6,731 nt of DNA from Melioribacter sp. (GTDB lineage: Bacteria; Bacteroidota; Ignavibacteria; Ignavibacteriales; Melioribacteraceae). Below are positions 1-6,581 of this stretch, in pieces. The DNA is taken from the NCBI GenBank assembly GCA_016841125.1, contig JAENZU010000196.1, positions 1-6,731 of the forward strand, written 5' to 3'. Each line of letters starts with the position of its first letter. Positions within the stretch are counted from its first letter, which is position 1. The notes under the pieces are model-generated. The model did no database searches, was not told where the DNA came from, and was given only the letters and a program-made list of their open reading frames with translations. The position numbers and the translations under genes are program-made.

Positions 1-1
1 C

Positions 2-664
2 CCAATGGAATTGGAGTTTGTAAATTCAAACGGAGATACTGTTCAACTTAAAGATGTTATCGATAAGCCTGTTCTGCTGGCATTGGTCTATTACGAATGC
101 CCAGGTATTTGCAGTCCGTTGTTAACAGAACTGGCTTGGGTGGTCGATAAAGTTGACCTCCAACCAAAAGAAGATTTCAGAGTTGTTACAATTAGTATTG
201 CTCATAGGGAAACGCCTGAGATAGCCGCTAATTGGAAGAAAAATTATTTTGCATCACTTAAGAGACCTTTCCCGCAGGATGCCTGGACATTTTTAGTTGG
301 AGACAGTGTTAATATTAAAGAAGTAGCTGATTCACTCGGGTATTATTTTAAACCGGTCGGTAATGAATATGTTCATCCCGGAGCCCTAGTAACTATTTCA
401 CCTAATGGGAAAATTTCCCGTTACTTGTTTGGCACAACTTTCAATCCGTTCGATGTAAAGATGGCTTTGATTGATGCAAAAGCTGGTAGAACAAATCCTA
501 CGATAGCTAAAGTGCTGCAATTCTGTTTTAGTTACGACCCGGAGGGGAGAGGATATACTCTTAACATTACCCGGATCATTGGTACAATTATGCTTTTGGG
601 AGTTGGAATTTTCCTAACGATTTTGTTAGTAAAGAAAAAGAAAGATAAACTGAGTAAAGGATAA
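2..664 (+). CDS. SCO1/SenC-family copper chaperone, 5'-truncated by window edge
   Basis: This is a thioredoxin-fold SCO protein, a family that binds copper and helps assemble the CuA site of oxidase subunit II. Counting from the Met at base 5, the copper-binding CPGIC motif is at C32 and C36, and the third ligand is H124 in VHPGA. A hydrophobic helix at about residues 190-209 followed by a lysine-rich tail (KKKKDK) looks like a C-terminal membrane anchor, with a cysteine and YDPEGRGYT just before it, an architecture known in one SCO subgroup. The frame is open to the left edge, and the visible start falls inside the first strand of the fold with no signal peptide, so the true N-terminus probably lies upstream. 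The usual Asp of the SIDPRxTPE stretch is Ala here (SIAHRETPE). The stop lies 6 nt before ctaD, which indicates co-transcription. Family assignment is firm; the exact start is unknown. Confidence 0.9.
   Translation, partial: PMELEFVNSNGDTVQLKDVIDKPVLLALVYYECPGICSPLLTELAWVVDKVDLQPKEDFRVVTISIAHRETPEIAANWKKNYFASLKRPFPQDAWTFLVGDSVNIKEVADSLGYYFKPVGNEYVHPGALVTISPNGKISRYLFGTTFNPFDVKMALIDAKAGRTNPTIAKVLQFCFSYDPEGRGYTLNITRIIGTIMLLGVGIFLTILLVKKKKDKLSKG
656..661 (+). promoter_or_regulatory. Ribosome binding site of ctaD
   Basis: AAAGGA lies 9 nt before the ATG at 671, inside the last codons of the SCO gene. It supports this start and suggests translational coupling between the two genes. Confidence 0.6.
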
Positions 665-670
665 TAATTT

Positions 671-2314
671 ATGGCTAACGGTACTGTGGCTCTTGAGGAA
701 AAGTCTTTTTATGAAGAGAGTACGAATAAGTATTCCGGTATCCTTTCATGGCTTCTAACTACCGATCACAAACGGATCGGGCTTTTGTATTTAGTAACGA
801 TATGTGCATTCTTTATTGTTGGGGTGATCCTTGGGATACTAATGCGTTTGGAATTGATTGCCCCCGGTCCTACGATAATGGAAGCTCAAACATACAACAC
901 ATTGTTTACGCTGCACGGTGTAATAATGATCTTTCTTTTTATTATTCCCGGGTTACCCGCTATATTCGGCAACTTTTTTTTACCTCTGCAGATTGGAGCT
1001 AAAGATGTTGCTTTCCCCCGCTTAAATTTATTATCGTGGTATATTTATGTTATTGGTGCCATCCTTGTTCTGATTTCTTTATTCTTGCCCGGCGGTCCAA
1101 TTGATACCGGCTGGACGTTTTACATCCCTTATAGTGTAAGAAGCACTACTAACGTATCCCTTGCAATTTTTGCAGCTTTTGTACTTGGCTTTTCATCAAT
1201 ATTAACCGGGCTAAACTTCATTACCACTGTTCACAGAATGAGAGCACCGGGAATGGGGTGGTTCAGAATGCCATTATTCATTTGGTCAATTTATTCTACT
1301 GCATGGATTCAGATAATTGCCACTCCTGTAATTGGGATAACAATTTTACTAGTCATTATGGAACGCGCTTTCGGTGTTGGGATTTTCGATCCTGCACTCG
1401 GCGGCGATCCAATATTATATCAGCATCTATTTTGGATTTATTCACACCCCGCAGTTTATATTATGGTTTTGCCCGCAATGGGTGTAGTTTCGGAAATTAT
1501 TCCAACCTTTGCACGGCGAACGATTTTCGGATATAAGGCTATTGCATTCTCAAGTTTGGCTATTGCATTTGTAGGATATTTGGTTTGGGCTCATCACATG
1601 TTTACGAGCGGGATAAGCGATACCGCCCGATGGATATTTTCTTTGCTCACTTTTATAGTAGCTCTGCCAAGCGGGGTTAAAGTTTTCAATTGGGTTGCAA
1701 CCATGTACAAAGGTTCAATCGATCCTAAACCGCCTTTTCTTTGGGTTATGTCTTTCATTGTCCTTTTTTCCATCGGAGGATTGACAGGCTTGGTTTTAGG
1801 TTCACTTGCAACAGATATTCATCTTCACGATACATATTTTGTTGTAGCGCATTTTCATTATGTCATGTTCGGTGGTACCGGCACAATTTTCTTCGGCGCA
1901 TTGTTTTACTGGTTCCCAAAAATGTTCGGAAAAATGTATAGTATTAAATGGGCAAATATATCTGTAGCTTTATTTTTTATCGCTTTTAACATGCTGTATT
2001 TTCCAAAATTTATTATGGGTTATATGGGTATGCCGAGAAGGTATTTTGATTATCTGCCGGAATTTACGAATCTGCAGGTAATTTCTACAGTAGGTTCTTG
2101 GCTAATGGGAATTACGATGATCATCATATTTGCCAATTTGATATACAGTGTTAAGAAAGGTAAAAAGTCACCGGAAAATCCTTGGGGAGGAGTAACATTG
2201 GAATGGCACACAGCATCACCGCCGCCATTGGAAAACTTTCATGAAATACCTACCGTTACTCACGAACCTTATGATTTCAGCCAACTGGAGGAAATGAAGC
2301 ATGAATCAAAGTAG
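671..2314 (+). CDS. ctaD: Cytochrome c oxidase subunit I (A2-type haem-copper oxidase)
   Basis: This is the catalytic subunit (547 aa, also called CoxA). It reduces O2 to water at a haem a3-CuB centre and pumps protons across the cytoplasmic membrane. The sequence shows about 12 membrane helices. Expected metal ligands are all visible: H82 and H396 for low-spin haem a, H394 for haem a3, and H259, H308 and H309 for CuB, with Y263 placed for the His-Tyr crosslink. The K-channel lysine is K337 (PSGVKVF). The D-channel entry Asp is present at D112 (KDVAFPRLN), but the helix VI motif reads YSHPAVY, so the usual glutamate after HP is A261. By published classification of haem-copper oxidases, YSHP without that Glu defines the A2 subtype, as in the caa3 oxidase of Rhodothermus marinus. 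The C-terminal NPWGG...LEWHTASPPP motif is typical. Start ATG has a good ribosome site, and the 3' end overlaps ctaE. Confidence 0.98.
   Translation: MANGTVALEEKSFYEESTNKYSGILSWLLTTDHKRIGLLYLVTICAFFIVGVILGILMRLELIAPGPTIMEAQTYNTLFTLHGVIMIFLFIIPGLPAIFGNFFLPLQIGAKDVAFPRLNLLSWYIYVIGAILVLISLFLPGGPIDTGWTFYIPYSVRSTTNVSLAIFAAFVLGFSSILTGLNFITTVHRMRAPGMGWFRMPLFIWSIYSTAWIQIIATPVIGITILLVIMERAFGVGIFDPALGGDPILYQHLFWIYSHPAVYIMVLPAMGVVSEIIPTFARRTIFGYKAIAFSSLAIAFVGYLVWAHHMFTSGISDTARWIFSLLTFIVALPSGVKVFNWVATMYKGSIDPKPPFLWVMSFIVLFSIGGLTGLVLGSLATDIHLHDTYFVVAHFHYVMFGGTGTIFFGALFYWFPKMFGKMYSIKWANISVALFFIAFNMLYFPKFIMGYMGMPRRYFDYLPEFTNLQVISTVGSWLMGITMIIIFANLIYSVKKGKKSPENPWGGVTLEWHTASPPPLENFHEIPTVTHEPYDFSQLEEMKHESK
2287..2292 (+). 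promoter_or_regulatory. Ribosome binding site of ctaE
   Basis: GGAGGA lies 8 nt before the ATG at 2301 and within the end of ctaD. It is the strongest Shine-Dalgarno site in the window and fixes the ctaE start inside the ctaD reading frame. Confidence 0.75.
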
Positions 2315-2930
2315 TCATGCCCCGGCTGTAGAGCAGCATGCACATCGCGACGATATCGGCGCTAAAATGGGAATGTGGTTATTCCTATTTACTGAATTGC
2401 TTCTTTTTGGCGGGATGTTTCTTATGTATGCTTATTATAGATTTCAATATCCTGATCAATTTAAAATTGCCGCAATGGAATTAAGTACCTCGATGGGTAC
2501 TTTAAATACGATAATCCTTTTAACCAGCAGTCTAACAGTTGCAATTGCAATTACAGCTCTCAGAAAAGGAAATCGATTTCTAGCTCTTCTAAATCTGTTT
2601 GTCACAATTGTATTTGCTTTGGCATTTATGGTTAATAAACTCTTTGAGTGGTCTGCTAAAATTTCACACGGTATTTATCCCGGTTCCGAAGATATTCTCA
2701 ATAAACCAAACGGCGAAATTTTATTTTATGGTTTGTATTACGTTATGACGGGACTGCATGGTTTACACGTGATTATTGGAGTTGTAATACTTTCCTTTAT
2801 GTTTGTATTTATTTATAAAGGTTCCGTTAATAAAGATAATTTTATGAAATTGGAAAACTCCGGATTATATTGGCACTTGGTGGATTTAATTTGGATTTTC
2901 TTATTCCCACTTTTCTATCTAATTCATTGA
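2301..2930 (+). CDS. ctaE: Cytochrome c oxidase subunit III
   Basis: Subunit III (209 aa, also CoxC) is a membrane protein with no metal sites that stabilises subunit I and supports proton uptake. The protein has about five helices (roughly 24-45, 64-87, 94-112, 142-172, 190-208). This is the short bacterial form without the first two helices of the mitochondrial protein. Family marks are the KMGMWLFLFTELLLFGG segment with E32, the FEW motif with E116, the TGLHGLHV motif (H153, H156), and the C-terminal YWHLVDLIWIFLF with H192 and D195. The soluble N-terminus is His-rich (H6, H13, H15), which is common and not clearly functional. The start at 2301 overlaps ctaD by 14 nt in another frame, so the two are probably translationally coupled. 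Confidence 0.97.
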   Translation: MNQSSHAPAVEQHAHRDDIGAKMGMWLFLFTELLLFGGMFLMYAYYRFQYPDQFKIAAMELSTSMGTLNTIILLTSSLTVAIAITALRKGNRFLALLNLFVTIVFALAFMVNKLFEWSAKISHGIYPGSEDILNKPNGEILFYGLYYVMTGLHGLHVIIGVVILSFMFVFIYKGSVNKDNFMKLENSGLYWHLVDLIWIFLFPLFYLIH

Positions 2931-2933
2931 GGA
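2929..2933 (+). promoter_or_regulatory. Ribosome binding site of ctaF
   Basis: GAGGA overlaps the TGA stop of ctaE and sits only 4 nt before the ATG at 2938. The spacing is short, consistent with reinitiation by ribosomes ending ctaE. Confidence 0.5.
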
Positions 2934-2937
2934 TATA

Positions 2938-3240
2938 ATGAACGAAGATAAACAAAACAAAGAAAATCATGAGCATATTACTCCGTACAGTACTTATGTT
3001 TTAGTTTGGCTGGCTTTAATAGCGCTTACTTCTATTACTGTTACTGTATCCGGTATAGATTTCGGTATGGTAGCTCTGGCAATTGCTATGCTTATTGCAG
3101 CCGTCAAATCTTCTCTTGTAATAAATATTTTTATGCACATAAAGTTTGATGAACCAATATTCAAAGTTTTTTTAATGGTAAGTCTTTTCACTTTGGTTAT
3201 TATTTTTGTATTAACATTCTTCGATCTTGTTAATAGGTGA
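2938..3240 (+). CDS. ctaF: Cytochrome c oxidase subunit IV (small, prokaryotic type)
   Basis: This 100-residue protein belongs to the prokaryotic cytochrome c oxidase subunit IV family, a small accessory subunit packed against subunits I and III. It has a charged, hydrophilic N-terminus and three predicted helices (about 18-37, 43-68 and 76-97). The family hallmark in the second helix is visible: K57 followed by a hydrophobic run ending in FMH (H67), just before a short polar turn. It matches the usual family length, and its place directly after ctaE is the common arrangement. A reverse-strand open frame at 2994-3191 mirrors this gene and is not supported. Its exact role in activity is poorly defined in the family. 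Confidence 0.92.
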   Translation: MNEDKQNKENHEHITPYSTYVLVWLALIALTSITVTVSGIDFGMVALAIAMLIAAVKSSLVINIFMHIKFDEPIFKVFLMVSLFTLVIIFVLTFFDLVNR

Positions 3241-3242
3241 GG
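3235..3242 (+). promoter_or_regulatory. Ribosome binding site deciding the ctaC start
   Basis: AGGTGAGG overlaps the TGA stop of ctaF and ends 5 nt before the ATG at 3248. This favours that ATG over the in-frame TTG at 3227, which lies inside ctaF with no comparable site. Confidence 0.65.
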
Positions 3243-3247
3243 TTAAA

Positions 3248-4192
3248 ATGTTTTTAATGTTTTCAAGCCAGTCGGCTTCGAGAACTGCTGAAGCGGTTGA
3301 TAGCGTAATGATATATATTGTTTCTGTCTCATTACTGCTGCTGCTGGGTATCACAATTACAATGATTTATTTTGTATTCAAGTATCACCGCAAGAAAGGA
3401 CATAAACCGGTTGATATTCATGGTAATATCTGGCTCGAGATTATTTGGATTGGAATTCCTACAATTCTTGTATTAACAATGTTCTACTACGGTTATATGG
3501 GATTTAGAACTATGCGTGATATTCCCGAAAATGCATTTCAAATTAATGTAACGGCAAGAATGTGGCAGTGGCAATTCAATTACGAAAACGGAAAACAAAC
3601 TGACACATTGTTCGTACCGGTTAAAACTCCGATACTGCTAAAGATGGAATCCGTTGACGTGAACCATTCATTATATATTCCGGCATTCCGTATAAAGGAA
3701 GATGTAATTGCAGGAAGGATTAATTATTTATCATTTACAGCCGATCTGACCGGCTCTTACGATATTGCATGTGCAGAATACTGCGGACTTAAACACTCGA
3801 TGATGTACACTAGAGTAGTTGTAATGCCGGATGAAAAATTTACTGAATGGTATGAATCGGAGAAAACCGAACCGGATACTAATATTACTGCTGTTTCTCA
3901 GGAAAGCCAATCACTCCTTTTTGAAAAAGGTTGCACTACATGTCATTCTTTGGATGGATCAAAGAAAATTGCACCTTCGTTCAAAGGGTTAATGGGTAAT
4001 GAAAGAATAGTATTGCGAAATGGTTCTGAAATGCATATTAGAGTTGATGAGGAATATCTTCGCCGATCTATTATGGAGCCTAACGCCGAAACCGTAAAAG
4101 GGTATACTGCCGGACTCATGCCGATTCAAAAATATAATTTGAATGATAATGAATTAAATAAAATTATTTCTGCCATCAATAGTTTGAATTAA
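3248..4192 (+). CDS. ctaC: Cytochrome c oxidase subunit II with fused cytochrome c domain (caa3 type)
   Basis: Subunit II (314 aa, also CoxB) takes electrons from the donor and passes them through CuA to subunit I. Two N-terminal helices (about 20-43 and 62-83) anchor it, with E64 near the expected K-channel entrance. The periplasmic cupredoxin domain carries all CuA ligands: H140, C175, E177 (backbone), C179, H183 and M186. The H140-C175 gap of 35 residues equals that of the bovine protein. The aromatic MWQWQF patch (W106, W108) marks the electron entry region. From about residue 220 a class I cytochrome c domain follows, with haem attachment at C229, C232 and H233 and a likely sixth ligand M291 in GLMP. 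This fusion defines a caa3 oxidase. No cleavable signal peptide or lipobox is evident. The ATG at 3248 was preferred over a TTG at 3227 because of its ribosome site. Seven nt separate it from ctaF. Confidence 0.97.
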   Translation: MFLMFSSQSASRTAEAVDSVMIYIVSVSLLLLLGITITMIYFVFKYHRKKGHKPVDIHGNIWLEIIWIGIPTILVLTMFYYGYMGFRTMRDIPENAFQINVTARMWQWQFNYENGKQTDTLFVPVKTPILLKMESVDVNHSLYIPAFRIKEDVIAGRINYLSFTADLTGSYDIACAEYCGLKHSMMYTRVVVMPDEKFTEWYESEKTEPDTNITAVSQESQSLLFEKGCTTCHSLDGSKKIAPSFKGLMGNERIVLRNGSEMHIRVDEEYLRRSIMEPNAETVKGYTAGLMPIQKYNLNDNELNKIISAINSLN

Positions 4193-4202
4193 AATTAGAA
4201 AA

Positions 4203-5066
4203 TTGAATTCCTTAATTAAAATATTGTCTGATTTGGGTAAGTTTAAAATTACCTTTTTCGTTGCGTTTTCTACTGCTATTGGATTTATCCTTTTCAATCA
4301 AGGATTCAGCCTAGAAGTTATTTATCCTTCACTGGGAGTTTTTCTTCTCGACAGCGGTTCTTCTGCTTTGAATCATGTTCAGGAAAGAAAGACCGATGCG
4401 TTAATGGATAGAACTAAAGGAAGACCTCTTCCCTCGGGAGCTGTTACTCTGCAATTTGCATTGATTTATGCAATACTGCTGATTGTTTCCGGCTCCTTTC
4501 TTTTATTACAATTTGCAAACTTAGCCTCATTCGTTTTGGGGATGATAGCTCTGGTTTGGTACAATCTAATTTATACCCCCCTTAAAAAGAAATATGTTTT
4601 AGCTGTTGTACCGGGATCAATAATTGGAGCAATTCCGCCGTTAATTGGCTGGGTTTCTGCGGGTGGAGATCCATTTGCAACTCAAGCGTTGGCACTTGCA
4701 TTATTTTTCTTCATTTGGCAGATACCTCACTTTTGGCTGCTGCTGATGCTATTCGGTAAGGATTATGAAAAGGCAGGATTCCCGACACTAACAAATGTCT
4801 TTGATTCTGCACAGCTTTCACGTATAACATTTATTTGGATTGCTGCTCTTTCTGCAAGCTGTCTTTTAATTCCAGCATTTGATATCGCATCGAATTTATT
4901 TACCATTCTCCTCCTTTTGGCGTTAGGCATTTGGCTTGTTTGGGATTCAAAGGGAATCTTGAACGAGGCGCTCGAACGAATTGTATTCCGCAGAGCATTT
5001 TTGAAAATTAATTTATATGTATTGGCAGTAGTATTTCTATTAACCATAGATAAACTGATACTGTAA
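4203..5066 (+). CDS. ctaB: Protohaem IX farnesyltransferase (haem O synthase)
   Basis: CtaB (287 aa, also CyoE) is a UbiA-superfamily membrane prenyltransferase that adds a farnesyl group to haem B, giving haem O, the precursor of haem A used by this oxidase. About eight to nine helices are seen. The first substrate motif reads N57-HVQ-E61-RKT-D65 followed by DRTKGRPLPSG, so the first Asp of the usual NxxxDxxxD is Glu. Other family marks are YTPLKKK (124-130), GAIPPLIGW (142-150), WQIPHFW (172-178) and the second acidic region KDYEKAGFPTL (186-196). The first possible start is TTG at 4203, 10 nt after ctaC and without a clear Shine-Dalgarno. Later in-frame TTG codons at 4224 and 4233 would shorten the N-terminus, but the length before the conserved KITFFVAF segment is normal with the first one. 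Haem A synthase is not in this window. Confidence 0.95.
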   Translation: MNSLIKILSDLGKFKITFFVAFSTAIGFILFNQGFSLEVIYPSLGVFLLDSGSSALNHVQERKTDALMDRTKGRPLPSGAVTLQFALIYAILLIVSGSFLLLQFANLASFVLGMIALVWYNLIYTPLKKKYVLAVVPGSIIGAIPPLIGWVSAGGDPFATQALALALFFFIWQIPHFWLLLMLFGKDYEKAGFPTLTNVFDSAQLSRITFIWIAALSASCLLIPAFDIASNLFTILLLLALGIWLVWDSKGILNEALERIVFRRAFLKINLYVLAVVFLLTIDKLIL

Positions 5067-5073
5067 TATTTCT

Positions 5074-5079
5074 AAGGGA
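5074..5079 (+). promoter_or_regulatory. Ribosome binding site of the membrane cytochrome c gene
   Basis: AAGGGA lies 9 nt before the ATG at 5089, in the 22-nt gap after ctaB. It supports this start codon. Confidence 0.5.
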
Positions 5080-5088
5080 TTAATTGTA

Positions 5089-6438
5089 ATGGATTTTTTA
5101 GATAACATTGTACTGCCTCAATCATCCGAACACATGGTGCTTTTGAGGTACCTTTTGGGTCTTACATCTGTGCTGCTCATTCCATATTTAAGTGCTCTCT
5201 TTGGTATGCTGGGGTATTCTCTTTTCTACGGAAGAAAAGGGAAAAAAGATGAGAATCCTGTCTATTTACGATTTGCAAAAGAATTGGTCAGTATTATTAC
5301 GCTAAACAAAAGTATGGCGGTTGCCCTTGGGGTTGTTCCTTTTGTAAGTGCTATTTTCTGTTATGCACAACTACTGCATTTGTCCGATGCACAAAGCGTT
5401 ATCGGATATCTAACAGCATCTTTTATTTTCTTTATCATCAGTTTATTGATGATTTATTCCTACAGACATTCATTGCATATCAAGGATTTATTTGCTGCAG
5501 TTTCTGACGGAAATCAATTAGATGAATACACAAAAAATGAAGTAAGGGAGTATAAAAATAAAGCAAACGTAATTACAGGTAAAGCAGGAATTTGGGGTTT
5601 TATATTTTTAATTATTTCTACTTATCTATTTATTGCCGCAATTCAATTAGCATCAGATTCTTTTGCTTTAGAGACACAGCCTTCATTTTTCGGCGTTATC
5701 TTCTCGCTCAATGCAATTTCATATTATTTATTTTTTACAGCGGTTTCATTTGCGTTAAGTTCGGCTATTATTATTTATTATTATTTTCGACCCTCCACTG
5801 AGGAGAAATATCAATCTGCAGATTTTAATAATTATGTGAAGAAAATTTCTCTTCGTAATGGATTGGTCTTTACAATTCTTTTACCAGCATTGATTGTTTT
5901 AAATTTGATCTTCAAACCCGGAATTGCACTAACAACAAGTCTCTTCGCTACATTACTTCTATCATTATTTCTAATAATGATAATCAGCAATATGTTTTAT
6001 ACAATGATTAAAGCATCGGAAGTTAAATACGGTTCTTCAATACTTTTGATGTTTGTTATTCTTTTTATTTTTGTGATTGCAAAAGATCAGATGGCATTTT
6101 CATCGGCGACGAAATTGCAATTTCAAAAATTAACTCAAAACTATACTGAATATGAAAATAATCTGAAAGCCGAACTGGGAATTGATATTGCGCCGATAAG
6201 CGGGGAAGATATTTATAATGGCAGATGCATTGCTTGTCATCAGTTCGATCAAAAATTAGTCGGCCCGCCCTACAAAGAGGTTCTGCCAAAATATGACGGC
6301 AAAATGGATCAGCTAATTGACTTCATTTTGAATCCGGTGAAAGTAAATCCGGAATACCCCGCGATGCCTAACCAAGGTCTTAAGCCCAATGAAGCAAAAG
6401 CTGTTGCTGAGTATTTAATTCAGACTTACAGAAAATAA
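5089..6438 (+). CDS. Polytopic membrane protein with C-terminal monohaem cytochrome c domain, family not recognised
   Basis: I do not recognise a named family for the membrane part of this 449-residue protein. Eight helices are predicted by eye (about 17-48, 74-96, 104-127, 168-189, 204-232, 257-276, 281-305, 314-332). Positive loops (GRKGKK at 48-53, the long 128-167 loop, 233-256, KASEVK at 308-313) alternate so that both ends face the periplasm, which fits haem attachment there. After a linker, residues 370-449 form a class I cytochrome c: C380, C383 and H384 bind haem, and M426 in YPAMPNQG is the likely sixth ligand. The membrane part has few histidines: H15 and H97 near the periplasmic ends of helices 1 and 2, and H127 and H130 at the cytoplasmic end of helix 3. 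It follows ctaB by 22 nt and is the last gene before a terminator, so it probably serves the oxidase, perhaps as donor or accessory subunit (inference). The cytochrome domain is certain; the function is not. Confidence 0.85.
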   Translation: MDFLDNIVLPQSSEHMVLLRYLLGLTSVLLIPYLSALFGMLGYSLFYGRKGKKDENPVYLRFAKELVSIITLNKSMAVALGVVPFVSAIFCYAQLLHLSDAQSVIGYLTASFIFFIISLLMIYSYRHSLHIKDLFAAVSDGNQLDEYTKNEVREYKNKANVITGKAGIWGFIFLIISTYLFIAAIQLASDSFALETQPSFFGVIFSLNAISYYLFFTAVSFALSSAIIIYYYFRPSTEEKYQSADFNNYVKKISLRNGLVFTILLPALIVLNLIFKPGIALTTSLFATLLLSLFLIMIISNMFYTMIKASEVKYGSSILLMFVILFIFVIAKDQMAFSSATKLQFQKLTQNYTEYENNLKAELGIDIAPISGEDIYNGRCIACHQFDQKLVGPPYKEVLPKYDGKMDQLIDFILNPVKVNPEYPAMPNQGLKPNEAKAVAEYLIQTYRK

Positions 6439-6466
6439 AATTCGTTAAAATAATTAAGTTGATTGT

Positions 6467-6490
6467 AAGCCGCTCTAGTGCGGCTTTTTT
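6467..6490 (+). terminator. Rho-independent terminator of the oxidase operon
   Basis: A perfect 7-bp stem (AAGCCGC at 6467-6473 with GCGGCTT at 6480-6486) closes a 6-nt loop (TCTAGT) and runs into a T tract through 6490. It starts 28 nt after the last oxidase-operon gene and is far more GC-rich than its surroundings. It separates the operon from prmC. Confidence 0.9.
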
Positions 6491-6581
6491 ATTTAGCTCT
6501 TTTCTCTATATGAACTATAAGATTTATTTGACGGAAATCATTATTTTACAAATTGTTGAAAATTAAAAATCCAGTAATATC

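Noticed and set aside
5..7. ATG at base 5 as the real start of the SCO gene
   Set aside because: It falls within the first strand of the SCO fold, there is no room to see a ribosome site, and signal/anchor residues expected upstream are missing. The frame stays open to the window edge, so the gene is treated as truncated.
2994..3191. Reverse-strand open frame of 65 codons opposite ctaF
   Set aside because: It mirrors a well-supported gene, has no recognisable domain and no ribosome site of note.
3227..3247. TTG at 3227 as start of subunit II
   Set aside because: It lies inside ctaF and adds seven residues with no family support. The ATG at 3248 has a good Shine-Dalgarno at proper spacing.
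4763..5047. Reverse-strand open frame of 94 codons opposite ctaB
   Set aside because: It is fully antisense to conserved haem O synthase sequence and its translation shows no recognisable features.
6065..6289. Reverse-strand open frame of 74 codons opposite the cytochrome c domain gene
   Set aside because: It is antisense to the haem-binding domain coding region and has no family resemblance.
6516..6556. Promoter candidates before prmC: TATAAG at 6516-6521 and TTGACG at 6528-6533
   Set aside because: TATAAG lacks a good -35 partner, and TTGACG has no convincing -10 at 17 nt. In such AT-rich DNA either could be chance, so no promoter is called.
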